Positions 34,459-43,560 of a stretch of DNA of 64,000 bases are shown here, piece after piece. The notes beneath the pieces are model-generated. The model was not told the DNA's origin. It was given only the letters and a program-made list of their open reading frames with translations, and did not search any database. The translations under genes and the position numbers were made by a program. Positions within the stretch are counted from its first letter, which is position 1, and the number at the start of each line of letters is the position of its first letter. The DNA lies in assembly GCF_002259485.1 (NCBI RefSeq), contig NZ_NPGA01000005.1:124001-188000 (forward strand). The letters run 5' to 3'. The DNA comes from Rhodococcus sp. 14-1411-2a (GTDB taxonomy: Bacteria > Actinomycetota > Actinomycetes > Mycobacteriales > Mycobacteriaceae).

Positions 34459-35358
34459 TCACCGCCGCGGCAACACCAGGATCGGCACCGGCGAATGACG
34501 GATGATCTTCGTCGCCCGGGAACCGAGAAACACCCGAGCGATGGGTCCCAGTGGCCCGGACGATCCGATGGTCAGTACTTCGCCGTCCTGCCAGTGCAAT
34601 TCGTCGAGGGCTTCGCGCCAACTGCCGGCCGAGGCCAACTCGGTCGTCACCCGATCGACCGGGAGTCCCACCGCAACCGCGTCGTCCACTGCTGCGGTGA
34701 GCGCCTCGCTGAGCCCCCGGGACAGCTCGGCGGCGACGTCGTCCTCTGCTCGCAGCCCGATTTCGGGCGGGTACATCGTCGCACCGCGGACCACGAACGA
34801 CGCCAGACGAAGCGGAACGCCCGCTTCGCTGGCCAGTTCGGCGGTGGGTCCCACCACGCGCGAGGCCTCGCTGTCACCGGAGAACGCGCACGTGATCCGT
34901 GTCAGAGTCGCGCGCTCGCGCACGCGATAGCCGCGCGGGGCCAGCGCCACCGTCACCGGCGACGAGTGCAGCAGTTTGTCGGCGGTCGACCCGACGACGA
35001 CCTGCCCGAGTGCGCCGTCGCCCGAGGAGCCGAGAACCAGAACCGCGGCCCCGAGACTGTCCGCCGCATCGGTCAACGCCGTCGACACCGAGCGGTGCGC
35101 GAGGCGGTGGAACGACGCGGCGATGTCGGGCGCTTTCTCCTGCAGATAGTGCCGCGCCTTCGCCTCGGATTCGGCTGCCGTTGCCGCCGCCCAATCCGCG
35201 AACTCGGCATCGACGCGTGCCATCGACGGCGTCGACCACGGCTTGGGAACCACCGTCGCCACGTCGATGTCGGAACCGGTCGACCGAGCGAGTTGGGCAC
35301 CGAGATCGAGGGCACCGACGCTTCCCTTCCCCGGCGCGAACGCGATCAGCACGCTCAT
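34459..35358 (-). CDS. Tandem-domain universal stress protein
   Basis: A 299-aa protein with two UspA-type domains (~1-140 and ~150-299). Both have a C-terminal nucleotide-loop signature: LGSSGDGALGQVVVGSTADKLLHSSPVTVAL and IGSSGPLGPIARVFLGSRATKIIRHSPVPILVL (GxxGPxxxxxxGSxxxxxxxxSPVP). The start ATG 35358 overlaps the permease stop (ATGA), so the protein is made together with the transporter. USP domains in such operons often bind ATP and tune the transporter. Confidence 0.85.
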   Translation of the reverse strand: MSVLIAFAPGKGSVGALDLGAQLARSTGSDIDVATVVPKPWSTPSMARVDAEFADWAAATAAESEAKARHYLQEKAPDIAASFHRLAHRSVSTALTDAADSLGAAVLVLGSSGDGALGQVVVGSTADKLLHSSPVTVALAPRGYRVRERATLTRITCAFSGDSEASRVVGPTAELASEAGVPLRLASFVVRGATMYPPEIGLRAEDDVAAELSRGLSEALTAAVDDAVAVGLPVDRVTTELASAGSWREALDELHWQDGEVLTIGSSGPLGPIARVFLGSRATKIIRHSPVPILVLPRR

Positions 35359-36797
35359 CGCGCGTCCTGCCCTGCACCACGCAATGCCGAATGGTGCCGA
35401 CCCCAGAAGTAGTAGAACGCCAACACGACCGCAAGCCAGAGCCCGAACCAGAACCACGTGGTCCAGTGCAGCCCGGACAGGATGTACAGGCACGCGAGGA
35501 CCGACAGCACCGGAGTCACCGGGTATCCCGGAACCTTGAACGGCCGCTCGAGATCGGGCATCGAGCGGCGCAGCACGATCACTCCGATGGACACGACGAT
35601 GAATGCGACGAGGGTGCCGATCGACACCAGGTCCGCCAGCTTGTCGAGCGGAATGAACGCGGCGAGGATCGAGATCACGACGGCGACGACGATCGTGTTG
35701 TTGACCGGGGTGTGTGTACGGGGACTGACCTTGGCGAAAGCTTTGGGCAACATGCCGTCTCGGCCCATGGCGAACAGGATGCGAGTCTGCCCGTACATCG
35801 TCACCAGTGTCACCGAGAAGATGGAGATCACCGCACCTGCAGCCAGAATCGTTGCCGGCCAGGCTTGCCCGGTCACGTTACGCAGGATCTCCGCGAGCCC
35901 GGCTTCCTCTTGGCCGGCGAAGTCGGTCCAGGGCTGAGTGCCAAGGGCGGCCACGGCGACGACGAGATAGAAGACGATGACGACGATCAGCGCCGCAATG
36001 ATGGCCCGCGGCATGGTCTTCTGCGGATCCTTCACCTCGTCGCCCGCGGTGGACACCGCGTCGAGTCCGATGAACGAGAAGAAGATCGTGCCTGCGGCCG
36101 CGGTCACACCAGCTGCGCCCATGGGCATGAAGTCGGAGAAGTTTCCGGAGTCGAAGGCGGTGAATCCTACGATCGCGAACAGAGCCAGCACGCCGAGTTT
36201 GATGACGACCATGACTGCGTTGACGGCCGCCGACTCGCTCGCACCGCGAATGAGCAGAACGGCGCACAGCACGATCAGCACGACCGCAGGCAGATTCATG
36301 ATGCCGGGATCGGCGTCACCCGGGGCAGCGGACAGCGCGTGCGGGATGGTGAAGCCGAAGAGATTGTTCAACAACTCGTTGAGGTACCCGCTCCACCCGA
36401 CGGCGACGGCAGCGCTGGACACTCCGTACTCGAGCAACAGGCAGGCGGCGACGCCCATCGCGACCACCTCGCCCATCGTCACGTACGCGTAGGAGTAGGT
36501 CGAGCCCGAAACCGGTACCGCCGATGCCATTTCGGCGTAACAGATGGCTGCGAGGCCTGCCGCGATACCCGCGGCCAGGAACGAGAGCACCACTGCAGGA
36601 CCGGCTTCGGGAACCGCGAGCGACAGGACGAAGAAGATGCCGGTACCGATGGTGGCACCGACGCCGAACATCGTCAGCTGAAACGTGCCGATGGTGCGTT
36701 CCAACCCGCCACTGCTCTGCTGGTCCGGATCCACGATCGGCTTCTTGCGAAGCAGTTGCGATCGCAGACTCGATGCAGGTCTGTTCGACGAGGTCAT
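35355..36797 (-). CDS. APC-family amino acid permease (cationic amino acid transporter type)
   Basis: A 480-aa transporter with about 12-13 hydrophobic segments. Conserved features are FGVGATIGTGIFFVLS in segment 1, and FFSFIGLDAVSTAGDEVKDPQKTMPRAI in the middle, both typical of CAT/YfnA-like members that carry lysine, arginine or ornithine. The ATG at 36797 follows GGGAG. It is followed by a translationally coupled USP gene. Its place beside davAB and agmatinase genes suggests uptake of lysine/arginine. Confidence 0.85.
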   Translation of the reverse strand: MTSSNRPASSLRSQLLRKKPIVDPDQQSSGGLERTIGTFQLTMFGVGATIGTGIFFVLSLAVPEAGPAVVLSFLAAGIAAGLAAICYAEMASAVPVSGSTYSYAYVTMGEVVAMGVAACLLLEYGVSSAAVAVGWSGYLNELLNNLFGFTIPHALSAAPGDADPGIMNLPAVVLIVLCAVLLIRGASESAAVNAVMVVIKLGVLALFAIVGFTAFDSGNFSDFMPMGAAGVTAAAGTIFFSFIGLDAVSTAGDEVKDPQKTMPRAIIAALIVVIVFYLVVAVAALGTQPWTDFAGQEEAGLAEILRNVTGQAWPATILAAGAVISIFSVTLVTMYGQTRILFAMGRDGMLPKAFAKVSPRTHTPVNNTIVVAVVISILAAFIPLDKLADLVSIGTLVAFIVVSIGVIVLRRSMPDLERPFKVPGYPVTPVLSVLACLYILSGLHWTTWFWFGLWLAVVLAFYYFWGRHHSALRGAGQDAR

Positions 36798-36920
36798 GTG
36801 GGCGACTCCCAACGTGGAGAGAAACTCTCGAATCAATCGGTTCGGCTGATTCTGCTCCCCGATCGAGTGATTCGCACACCGAACCGGCTCGCTCGTCTCC
36901 GCGAGTTCTCGATGTCGTTC

Positions 36921-37556
36921 TCAGCTCAGGTGGTGCACGGACGAGCACAGTGTGTCCAACAGATCCGCGTCGTGGCTGATCACGAGCACACCGAGTCCGC
37001 CGTCGACGGCCTGGCGTTCGACCGATCTGGCGATCGACGCCGTCGTCGCCGCGTCGAGCATCGACGTCATCTCGTCGCAGATCAGATAGCGCGGCCGTTG
37101 CGCCAACGCCCGTGCGACACAGGCGCGCTGCAATTGCCCGTCGCTGACCTGGTGTGGTCGACGGGACAGCAGGTCCGCGGTCAGACCCACCTGCTCTGCC
37201 AGATCGGCGACATCGACCGAGCGCCCGGCGATGACCCCTGGTTGCTCGATGATCGAGCGCAGGGTCATCCGTGGATCGGTCGCCTGCCGTGGAGACTGGA
37301 ACAGCAGCGCGATCTGTGCGCGTGACGTCGCAGGTACCGAATACCCGACGCCTCGCACGGTGGTCCCGTCGAGCAGCACCGATCCGGTTCGGGGTTTCTG
37401 CAGCAACGCAAGCACTCTCGCGAGGGTTGTCTTTCCGCTACCGGACGGGCCGGTCAGCCCCGTGATCGTTCCCGGTTCGACCGAAACGCTGACCTGCGTC
37501 AACACATCGGGGCCACCCGGGTAGCCGGCGCTCACGGCCACCGCGTCCAAGCTCAT
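36921..37556 (-). CDS. ABC transporter ATPase, short DppF-like
   Basis: A 211-aa ATPase with Walker A GPSGSGKTT (~35-43), signature QVSDGQLQRACVARALA, Walker B RYLICDEM and the switch histidine VISHD. It is shorter than a normal DppF (about 320 aa): it lacks the C-terminal oligopeptide extension. The signature VSDGQ differs from LSGGQ. It is the last gene of the five-gene transporter operon and overlaps the gene before by 4 bp. Half of a nickel/dipeptide/opine-type import pump. Confidence 0.82.
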   Translation of the reverse strand: MSLDAVAVSAGYPGGPDVLTQVSVSVEPGTITGLTGPSGSGKTTLARVLALLQKPRTGSVLLDGTTVRGVGYSVPATSRAQIALLFQSPRQATDPRMTLRSIIEQPGVIAGRSVDVADLAEQVGLTADLLSRRPHQVSDGQLQRACVARALAQRPRYLICDEMTSMLDAATTASIARSVERQAVDGGLGVLVISHDADLLDTLCSSVHHLS

Positions 37557-38464
37557 CGGTGCACTCTCGTTCGGTACGACCGCGCGCCCACCGTCACCAT
37601 TTCCGTGGGTCCACCGGAGTGTGGAGACAATGGCCGGCGGAGGTGATAGACGCAGTCGTCGGGAAGGTCCGTCAACTCGGGCGGCGATCCCGGGAGCGGA
37701 GTCATCCCGCGAGAGGGCAGCGCGTCCAGTAGGTCCCGGGTGTAGTCGTGCAGGGGATTCTCGAGCACCGACGCGGCAGGTCCCGTTTCCATGAGACGCG
37801 AGGCGTACATGACGGCGATGCGATCGGCGACCTCCGTCCTGATCAACGACGACAGGTCGTGGGTGATCAGCAGTACCGCTGCGCCGTCGTCCGCGCATGC
37901 CCGCAGAAGCCCGAGCACGTGGTCGACGGCCGCGCGATCGAGGTTGGAGGTGGGCTCGTCGGCGACGATCACCGTGGGGTCCGCGGCCAGCGCTCCGGCC
38001 AGAGCGACCCGCTGAGCCATTCCACCCGAGAGCTGATGTGGATGGAGATCGAGGTGTGCCGGGGCAAGCCCCACCCGCTCGGCGAGCAGATCGGACGTCG
38101 ACGGCCCTCCGTGCGCGGCTATCGTCTCGTCCAGTTGCGATCGGACGGTTCGGGTCGGCGTGAGATGTGTTGCCGCAGACTGCGGAACGAGCGCGACGTC
38201 CCTGCCCCGAAACCCTGCTGCACTCGTCACGTCGAATTCTCGCTCCGCGGTGGTGACCACGACCGATCCGCTCACGGTCGCCCCGACCGGCAACATCGCC
38301 ATCACCGTCGCCGCGAGAATCGACTTGCCGCAGCCCGACTCGCCGACCAGAGCGGTCACGGTTCCGGCCGGAACCTCGAGGTCGACATCGGAGGCGGCAT
38401 GCACCCACCGTCGACCGATCGGAATGCGAACGGTCAGGTTTCGGACGGACAGACCCCGGGTCAC
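37553..38464 (-). CDS. ABC transporter ATPase, DppD-like
   Basis: A 303-aa ATPase: Walker A GESGCGKSI, signature HQLSGGMAQRVALAGALA, Walker B TVIVADEPTSNLD, switch LITHDL. The C-terminal extension PLHDYTRDLLDALP...PGSPPELTDLP matches the oligopeptide-transporter C-domain but lacks the paired cysteines usual after it (only one Cys). The GTG at 38464 overlaps the permease stop (GTGA). A longer frame from 38686 lies within the permease and is rejected. Confidence 0.85.
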   Translation of the reverse strand: MTRGLSVRNLTVRIPIGRRWVHAASDVDLEVPAGTVTALVGESGCGKSILAATVMAMLPVGATVSGSVVVTTAEREFDVTSAAGFRGRDVALVPQSAATHLTPTRTVRSQLDETIAAHGGPSTSDLLAERVGLAPAHLDLHPHQLSGGMAQRVALAGALAADPTVIVADEPTSNLDRAAVDHVLGLLRACADDGAAVLLITHDLSSLIRTEVADRIAVMYASRLMETGPAASVLENPLHDYTRDLLDALPSRGMTPLPGSPPELTDLPDDCVYHLRRPLSPHSGGPTEMVTVGARSYRTRVHR

Positions 38465-39279
38465 AGGCGAAGCTCCGACGGACGCGCAAGCGTCACCCGC
38501 GCCCGCAGTGCCGAACCCAGTACGGCCACGGACAGCGTGGCGACCAGCAGTATCGCGGCGGGGAACACCAAGGTCCACCAACTCCCCAGCAGCAGAGAAC
38601 TGCGGGCTTCCTCGAGCAGGGTACCCAGGCTCGGCTCGTGCGGAGGCAGCCCGAACCCCAGGAAGGACAGCGTCGATTCGTGCCACACCGCGTGTGGGAG
38701 CAACAGCACGACGGCGATCATGGCCTGGGGTAGAACGGCAGGAACGAAGTGTCGAGTTGCCACGTGAAAACGACTGGCCCCGGCCAGAATTGCCGCATCG
38801 ACGAACTCTCGCTCGCGCAACCGAAGGATCTCCGAGCGCACGATGCGAGCCACCTGGGTCCAGTGTGTCAATGCGATCGACGCCACGATGGCGACGACGC
38901 TACCGCGGAACATCGCCACGATCACGATGCCGAGCAACAGGTGGGGCAGCGCGTTGACGGCGTCGGTGCTGCGCATGACGATGCGATCGACCCGCCCACC
39001 CCACACCCCAGCGGCCAGGCCGACGACGCAGCCGAGGATCGTCGCCAGTGCCGCGCAGGCCACCGCGATGAGCAACGAGGTGCCGACGGCCGATGCGCTG
39101 CGCACGAACAGATCTCGGCCGGCCGAGTCGGTGCCGAACGGATGCTGCGCCGAGGGCCCCAGCCTCGCCGACGAGAAGTCGACGACGCGATCGTCCACCC
39201 CCGCGAGCATGGGGACCGCTACCGCGTACACGGTCAGAGCGGCGAGGGCCACGCCCGCGATCGCCGTTCGCCTATCCAT
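38461..39279 (-). CDS. ABC transporter permease, DppC-like
   Basis: A 272-aa permease with six hydrophobic segments. Early FGTDSAGRDLFVR is the DppC-type signature, and the EAA loop is EILRLREREFVDAAILAGASRFHVATRHFVPAVLP. It overlaps the dppB-like gene by 8 bp. With DppB it forms the membrane channel of the importer. Confidence 0.88.
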   Translation of the reverse strand: MDRRTAIAGVALAALTVYAVAVPMLAGVDDRVVDFSSARLGPSAQHPFGTDSAGRDLFVRSASAVGTSLLIAVACAALATILGCVVGLAAGVWGGRVDRIVMRSTDAVNALPHLLLGIVIVAMFRGSVVAIVASIALTHWTQVARIVRSEILRLREREFVDAAILAGASRFHVATRHFVPAVLPQAMIAVVLLLPHAVWHESTLSFLGFGLPPHEPSLGTLLEEARSSLLLGSWWTLVFPAAILLVATLSVAVLGSALRARVTLARPSELRL

Positions 39280-40273
39280 CCGCAGGCACCCTCGGATCGA
39301 GTCGCACGACCAGTACGTCGGCGAGCAGAGAGCCGAGCATGACCGCGACAGTGGTTCCGAGAGTCAGCACGGCCAGCAACGGCATGTCGAGATCGCGTGC
39401 CGACTGCACGACAGCTCCTGCGACGCCAGGCCACCCGAATATCTCTTCCACCAGTACTGCCCCGACGACCAACTCGGGCAGTCGAACTCCGACGACGTTG
39501 ACGAAGGGCGCCAATGCGGCGGGCACGATGTGGCGGCGAGTGATCTGGGCGGTGGGAATGCCGCGAGCCACCGCACCTGCCACGAAGTCCTCGCCACGCG
39601 CGGACGCGATGGACTCGCGAACCGACAACAGCAGCCACGGAACCTGAGACAGAGCCAGAACCGACGCGGGCAGCAGCAGATGGCGGAGTACTCCACCGAG
39701 GGTGGGATCGCTGCCGCCGTCGGAAAGTCCGGCCACGGGCAACCATCCGAGACCGAGCGCGAACACCGCGATCGCGGCGAGCGAGAGCACGAACGGCGGC
39801 ACCCCCTGAACGGTGACGCACGCGGTGGCGACGAAGCGGTCCAACCGGCCGCCGGCACGAATGCCGGAAGCGATGCCGACCGTGAACGCAATCGCAATCG
39901 CGGCCGACAGCGCGACTCCCGCCAACAACATCGTCCACGGAATACGCTCGGCCAGAACCTGACTCACCGGCTGTCCGTAGGAACGCGACTGACCCAGATC
40001 TCCTGTCACGACGCCCTGCAACCACTGCCAGTAGGCGACGAACCACGGCCGATCGAGGCCGAGGGCGACCGTCATCGACGCCTTGTCCGCCTCCGTCGTC
40101 GTCGTGTATCGGCTTCCGAGGTACCCGACGAGCGGGTCGAACGGGGACACCGCTGCGGCGGCGAAGAGCCCCAGCGAGACGACACCGCACACCGGAACCA
40201 GCAGCATCAGTCGACGGCGCACCATCGCTCCGATGCCGCGCGAAGTCGTGGCGTGCCGTCGATCGACGGTCAC
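39272..40273 (-). CDS. ABC transporter permease, DppB-like
   Basis: A 333-aa permease. It has the usual first segment (RRRLMLLVPVCGVVSLGLFAAAAVSPFDPL), LGLDRPWFVAYWQWLQGVVTGDLGQS, and the EAA loop SARGEDFVAGAVARGIPTAQITRRHIVPAAL. The GTG at 40273 overlaps the stop of the binding-protein gene (GTGA); ATG 40225 (MVRRRL) is an alternative. It is transcribed with the four other transporter genes. Confidence 0.87.
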   Translation of the reverse strand: MTVDRRHATTSRGIGAMVRRRLMLLVPVCGVVSLGLFAAAAVSPFDPLVGYLGSRYTTTTEADKASMTVALGLDRPWFVAYWQWLQGVVTGDLGQSRSYGQPVSQVLAERIPWTMLLAGVALSAAIAIAFTVGIASGIRAGGRLDRFVATACVTVQGVPPFVLSLAAIAVFALGLGWLPVAGLSDGGSDPTLGGVLRHLLLPASVLALSQVPWLLLSVRESIASARGEDFVAGAVARGIPTAQITRRHIVPAALAPFVNVVGVRLPELVVGAVLVEEIFGWPGVAGAVVQSARDLDMPLLAVLTLGTTVAVMLGSLLADVLVVRLDPRVPADG

Positions 40274-41877
40274 GACGCGCGAGTCCACGTCTGCAACGAC
40301 CACCACGGACCCCACGTGACGCCGTGAGAGTGCGGCTCGAGTACCGGGCCGGACATCGTCCAGTCCGAATCCTTCGATACGTACGTGTGATCGAGAAAGA
40401 CCAGGAAGACGTATCCCGGATCGGCCACGTAGGCGCGCTGCATCTCCCGGTACGCCTCCGCGCGTACCGCAGGGTCGAGGCTGCGCCTGCCGGTGTCGAG
40501 GGCGGCGTCGACCGTCGGGTTCGAGTAGTCGGCCGCGTTGTCGTAGACACTTCCGACGCCCGGCGCGACGAACGACGAGTCGAGTGTGCGGTATACCTGC
40601 GTATCGGCATCGAACGGCTCTTCTCCGCCACCGAGCATCGTGGAGTCCACGCCGATCCTGGGGTCTATCCGGTCCCACGACAGTGCTTCGAGGGTGACCT
40701 CGACCCCCACCGCGACCGCGTCGGACGCGAAAGCCTGCGCCAGATCTCGACGCACGGTATCGGTCGAGTTGTACATCACGGTGATCTCTGCGCGCTGTCC
40801 GTCACGCGTGCGAATGCCATCGGGACCGGGAATCCAGCCGCCGTCGGACAGGATCTGGCGGGCCGCGGCCGGGTCGTACTCGAACACCGCAGTCGGTTCG
40901 TAGGAGTCGCCGAACACCGGCGGAACGGGTGTGGCCGCCGGTCGGCCGTATCCGCCGAGCACCCCGTCCGTCATCGCCTGTCGATTCACGGCGAGATTGA
41001 GGGCGAGCCGCATGTCCCGGTTTCCGGTGACCGGTGAATTCGTCGGCAACGACACACCCCGCCAGTCCGCGGAGACATTGGCCGACAACGACATTCCCTC
41101 GCGTCCGTCCAGACTCTGCGCGAGAAGCGGCGGTAGGTTCGTCCCGTCGATGTCGCCCGACGCCATCCGCTGGGCTCTGGTGTTGTCGTCCGGGACGTAC
41201 AGCAGGGTGAGCTTCTTCACCTCGGGCGCACCGCCCCAGTAGTTGTCGTTGGCCTCGAATTCGGCTCGATCCGGCGACAGATCCACCAGAACGTAGGGGC
41301 CGGTTCCCACAGGTGCGCGGTTGAGTGGGGATTCGGCAGCGAGCCCGGGTTCCGCAACGGCTTCCGACGGGACGATTCCGATGAGCAGCTTCGTCGGAAA
41401 CGGCGCGTACGAATAGGCGAGTCGAAATTCGACGGTCGAATCGTCGATCGCGACGACCTCGTCGATCATGTCGAAGGACGATCTCGCCTCGGACGCCGAT
41501 GCCGGATCCAGAATCGCCTCGTAGGTGGCGACGACGTCGGCTGCATCGAACGCGGACCCGTCGGAGAAGACCACTCCCTGGCGAAGCGTCGCCGTCCACA
41601 CCGTCGCGTCGTCGTTCGCCGTGGGAACCTCGACTGCGAGTCCGGGTTCGAGCGGTGGCAGACCGTCGCCGCCGCCGATGCGCACCAGCCCGTCGTACAT
41701 CTTCGCTTCGCCCGCGGCACCGTACCCGGCGACCGGGTTGAAACCACCGAGTTCGTAACCGTCGGCCAACACCAGCGCGTCGGCCGATGCCGCTCCCGAT
41801 TGCGACGGTGCAGTGCACGCGCTGACCGACAGCACGCACGCGATCGCGACGACGGTCACCGAGCCGAATCGTGTCAT
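40270..41877 (-). CDS. Extracellular solute-binding lipoprotein (DppA/NikA type)
   Basis: A 535-aa family-5 binding protein. The N-terminus is a lipoprotein signal: hydrophobic VTVVAIACVLSVSA then C21, so the mature protein is lipid-anchored. Typical segments are VFSDGSAFDAADVVATYEAIL, ESPLNRAPVGTGPYVLVD, and MRLALNLAVNRQAM. The ligand could be a peptide, nickel complex or opine; it cannot be read from sequence. First gene of the operon, divergent from a PucR-type regulator. Confidence 0.85.
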   Translation of the reverse strand: MTRFGSVTVVAIACVLSVSACTAPSQSGAASADALVLADGYELGGFNPVAGYGAAGEAKMYDGLVRIGGGDGLPPLEPGLAVEVPTANDDATVWTATLRQGVVFSDGSAFDAADVVATYEAILDPASASEARSSFDMIDEVVAIDDSTVEFRLAYSYAPFPTKLLIGIVPSEAVAEPGLAAESPLNRAPVGTGPYVLVDLSPDRAEFEANDNYWGGAPEVKKLTLLYVPDDNTRAQRMASGDIDGTNLPPLLAQSLDGREGMSLSANVSADWRGVSLPTNSPVTGNRDMRLALNLAVNRQAMTDGVLGGYGRPAATPVPPVFGDSYEPTAVFEYDPAAARQILSDGGWIPGPDGIRTRDGQRAEITVMYNSTDTVRRDLAQAFASDAVAVGVEVTLEALSWDRIDPRIGVDSTMLGGGEEPFDADTQVYRTLDSSFVAPGVGSVYDNAADYSNPTVDAALDTGRRSLDPAVRAEAYREMQRAYVADPGYVFLVFLDHTYVSKDSDWTMSGPVLEPHSHGVTWGPWWSLQTWTRAS

Positions 41878-41932
41878 CTACCTACCTTCGTCGAACGCCG
41901 AGTCGCGCGCGACGATGCTTCCACACCCGTGT

Positions 41933-41944
41933 AACCGATCGGTT
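41933..41944. promoter_or_regulatory. 12-bp palindrome AACCGATCGGTT, probable operator
   Basis: A perfect palindrome in the gap between the binding-protein gene and the PucR-type gene. It sits 10 bp ahead of a TACGAT -10 (41954-41959) of the regulator gene, so it covers the -35 region. Binding there would permit autoregulation. Confidence 0.5.
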
Positions 41945-41988
41945 TCGGCGACTTACGATGATGGGAGTCGACGAGGAGCAAGACACAC

Positions 41989-43203
41989 ATGGCCACACAG
42001 CGCGATGCGCTACCGCTCGATTCCGTCGCTGCGCAGTCGGCCTCGGACGCAGGCGGACTCGACGTCGCTCTGCTGGGCAGCTTCCTCGAAGTCCTCGCCG
42101 ACGCCGTCGATGCCGGCGTCCCACTGAGCCGCCCGCAGCTGCACGAGTTCCGAGCGCAGGGTGATGCTGCCGCCCGCGCGGGCGTCGCACTGCGGGCATT
42201 GCTCGATCTGTATCTGAGCTCGGCGTGGCGACTGTGGCGCGAACTACCCGCTGTCGTCGCCGCAGCGGAGGACCCGGCCGGGGTCGTCACGGCAGGCGAG
42301 GTGATGCTGCGCGCGGTCGACGACGCGGTGGCCGAACTGGCCGAGGGATTCCAGCTCGCCCGGCGCACTCTCGTGCGAGCCGAGGTGCTCGCCCGACGCG
42401 AATTCGTCGACGATCTGCTCTCGGGCACCTCCGATGTCGCCGGGGTGCTCGGGCGGGCGCAGACGTTCGGCCTCGATCTGTCGAGTCCCCATGTGGTGGC
42501 CGTGGTGACGTCGACCAAGCCCTTCACCGACGCCAGCTCTGCCATCACCCTCGTCGAGCGCAGTGTGCAGGGCAGCAAGGGCGACGCCGAGTTGCTCGTG
42601 GCCACCAAGCAGGACAGGTTGATCCTGGTGTTCCCGGCACCCGACCTCGTCGCCGTCGACCACGTCCTCGACCGAGTGGGACGGGCCCTCGGTACGTCCA
42701 CTTCGACGTCGAGCGAATCGGTCGATCTCCGTCGCAAAGGGGAATACGGCCGGACGCAGATCGGGGTCGGCCGCCCACGCAGCGGGGCGGTCGGTGTCGC
42801 GGCGTCGTACCGGGAAGCCCTCGACGCACTCGATCTCGCCGCCTCCCTCGGATTCGATGCATCGGTGGTCGATGCTCGTGATCTGCTCGTCTACCGCGTC
42901 CTGATCAGCGATCGTGCGGCGATCGCCGATCTGGTCGACACGTTGCTGACACCGCTGCTGAGCGCGCGAGGCGGCGCGGGTCCACTGCTGGAGACGCTGC
43001 AGGTGTACTTCGACACCGGTGCGAACACTGCATCCACCGCACGCCGCATGCATCTGTCGGTGCGGGCGGTGACCTACAGGTTGTCGCGAATAAAGGATTT
43101 GACCGGGCAGAATGTGGGCAACCCCGTCGAGGCATTCGCGCTGCACACGGCGGTGCTCGGAGCGAAGTTGCTCGACTGGCCCGAAGTCGGCTCGTCGTCA
43201 TGA
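41989..43203 (+). CDS. PucR/CdaR-type regulator of the divergent transporter
   Basis: A 404-aa regulator. It has an N-terminal all-helical sensor region (about 20-140, with RPQLHEFRAQGDAAARAGVALRALLDLYLSSAWRLW), a GGDEF-like middle fold and the C-terminal PucR HTH LLETLQVYFDTGANTASTARRMHLSVRAVTYRLSRI (~340-375). The SD GAGGAG precedes the ATG. It is divergent from the ABC operon, so it likely controls peptide/opine uptake, but this is inference. Confidence 0.8.
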   Translation: MATQRDALPLDSVAAQSASDAGGLDVALLGSFLEVLADAVDAGVPLSRPQLHEFRAQGDAAARAGVALRALLDLYLSSAWRLWRELPAVVAAAEDPAGVVTAGEVMLRAVDDAVAELAEGFQLARRTLVRAEVLARREFVDDLLSGTSDVAGVLGRAQTFGLDLSSPHVVAVVTSTKPFTDASSAITLVERSVQGSKGDAELLVATKQDRLILVFPAPDLVAVDHVLDRVGRALGTSTSTSSESVDLRRKGEYGRTQIGVGRPRSGAVGVAASYREALDALDLAASLGFDASVVDARDLLVYRVLISDRAAIADLVDTLLTPLLSARGGAGPLLETLQVYFDTGANTASTARRMHLSVRAVTYRLSRIKDLTGQNVGNPVEAFALHTAVLGAKLLDWPEVGSSS

Positions 43204-43404
43204 CTCAGCGGGGCCGCTGAACTTGCCGTAACCCGGCAACGAAATCGTCCGAAACGTGTCCGCAAAACGACCATGCCTGCAGGAAAGCGAACAGTCACAC
43301 TGGAGTAGTCGCGGAAAGAGGCAGTAATTTCCGCCCAGGCCCGAACGTACGGCCGGAAATACGGCAAGACGAAGACAGACGAGAACGAAAAGGAGCGTGT
43401 GAAG

Positions 43405-43560
43405 ATGGCGTCGTTGACACAGAAGTTGACATCGTTCGCTCGCAGCCCACAGGGCAAGAAAATGATCGACCAAGCACGTCGGTACGCAACCAAGCCCGAG
43501 AATCAGGCGAAGTTGAAGCAACTCGGCAGCAAATTCACGAATAGAGGTGGCCGTTCATGA
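43405..43560 (+). CDS. 51-aa basic protein coupled to TerC
   Basis: A short gene from ATG 43405 with AAAAGGAG about 9 bases before it. The protein is 51 aa, rich in K, R, Q and S (MASLTQKLTSFARSPQGKKM... ending FTNRGGRS), with an amphipathic helix and no membrane segment. Its TGA overlaps the TerC ATG (ATGA), which argues strongly that it is real and made in fixed ratio with TerC. No family name is known to me. A GTG two codons before the ATG is an alternative start. Confidence 0.75.
   Translation: MASLTQKLTSFARSPQGKKMIDQARRYATKPENQAKLKQLGSKFTNRGGRS

Noticed and set aside
43204-43404. A manganese (yybP-ykoY) riboswitch before terC
   Set aside because: TerC genes often carry this element, but the conserved core and paired stems could not be matched in these 201 bases. 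The stretch has only short, unconvincing inverted repeats.
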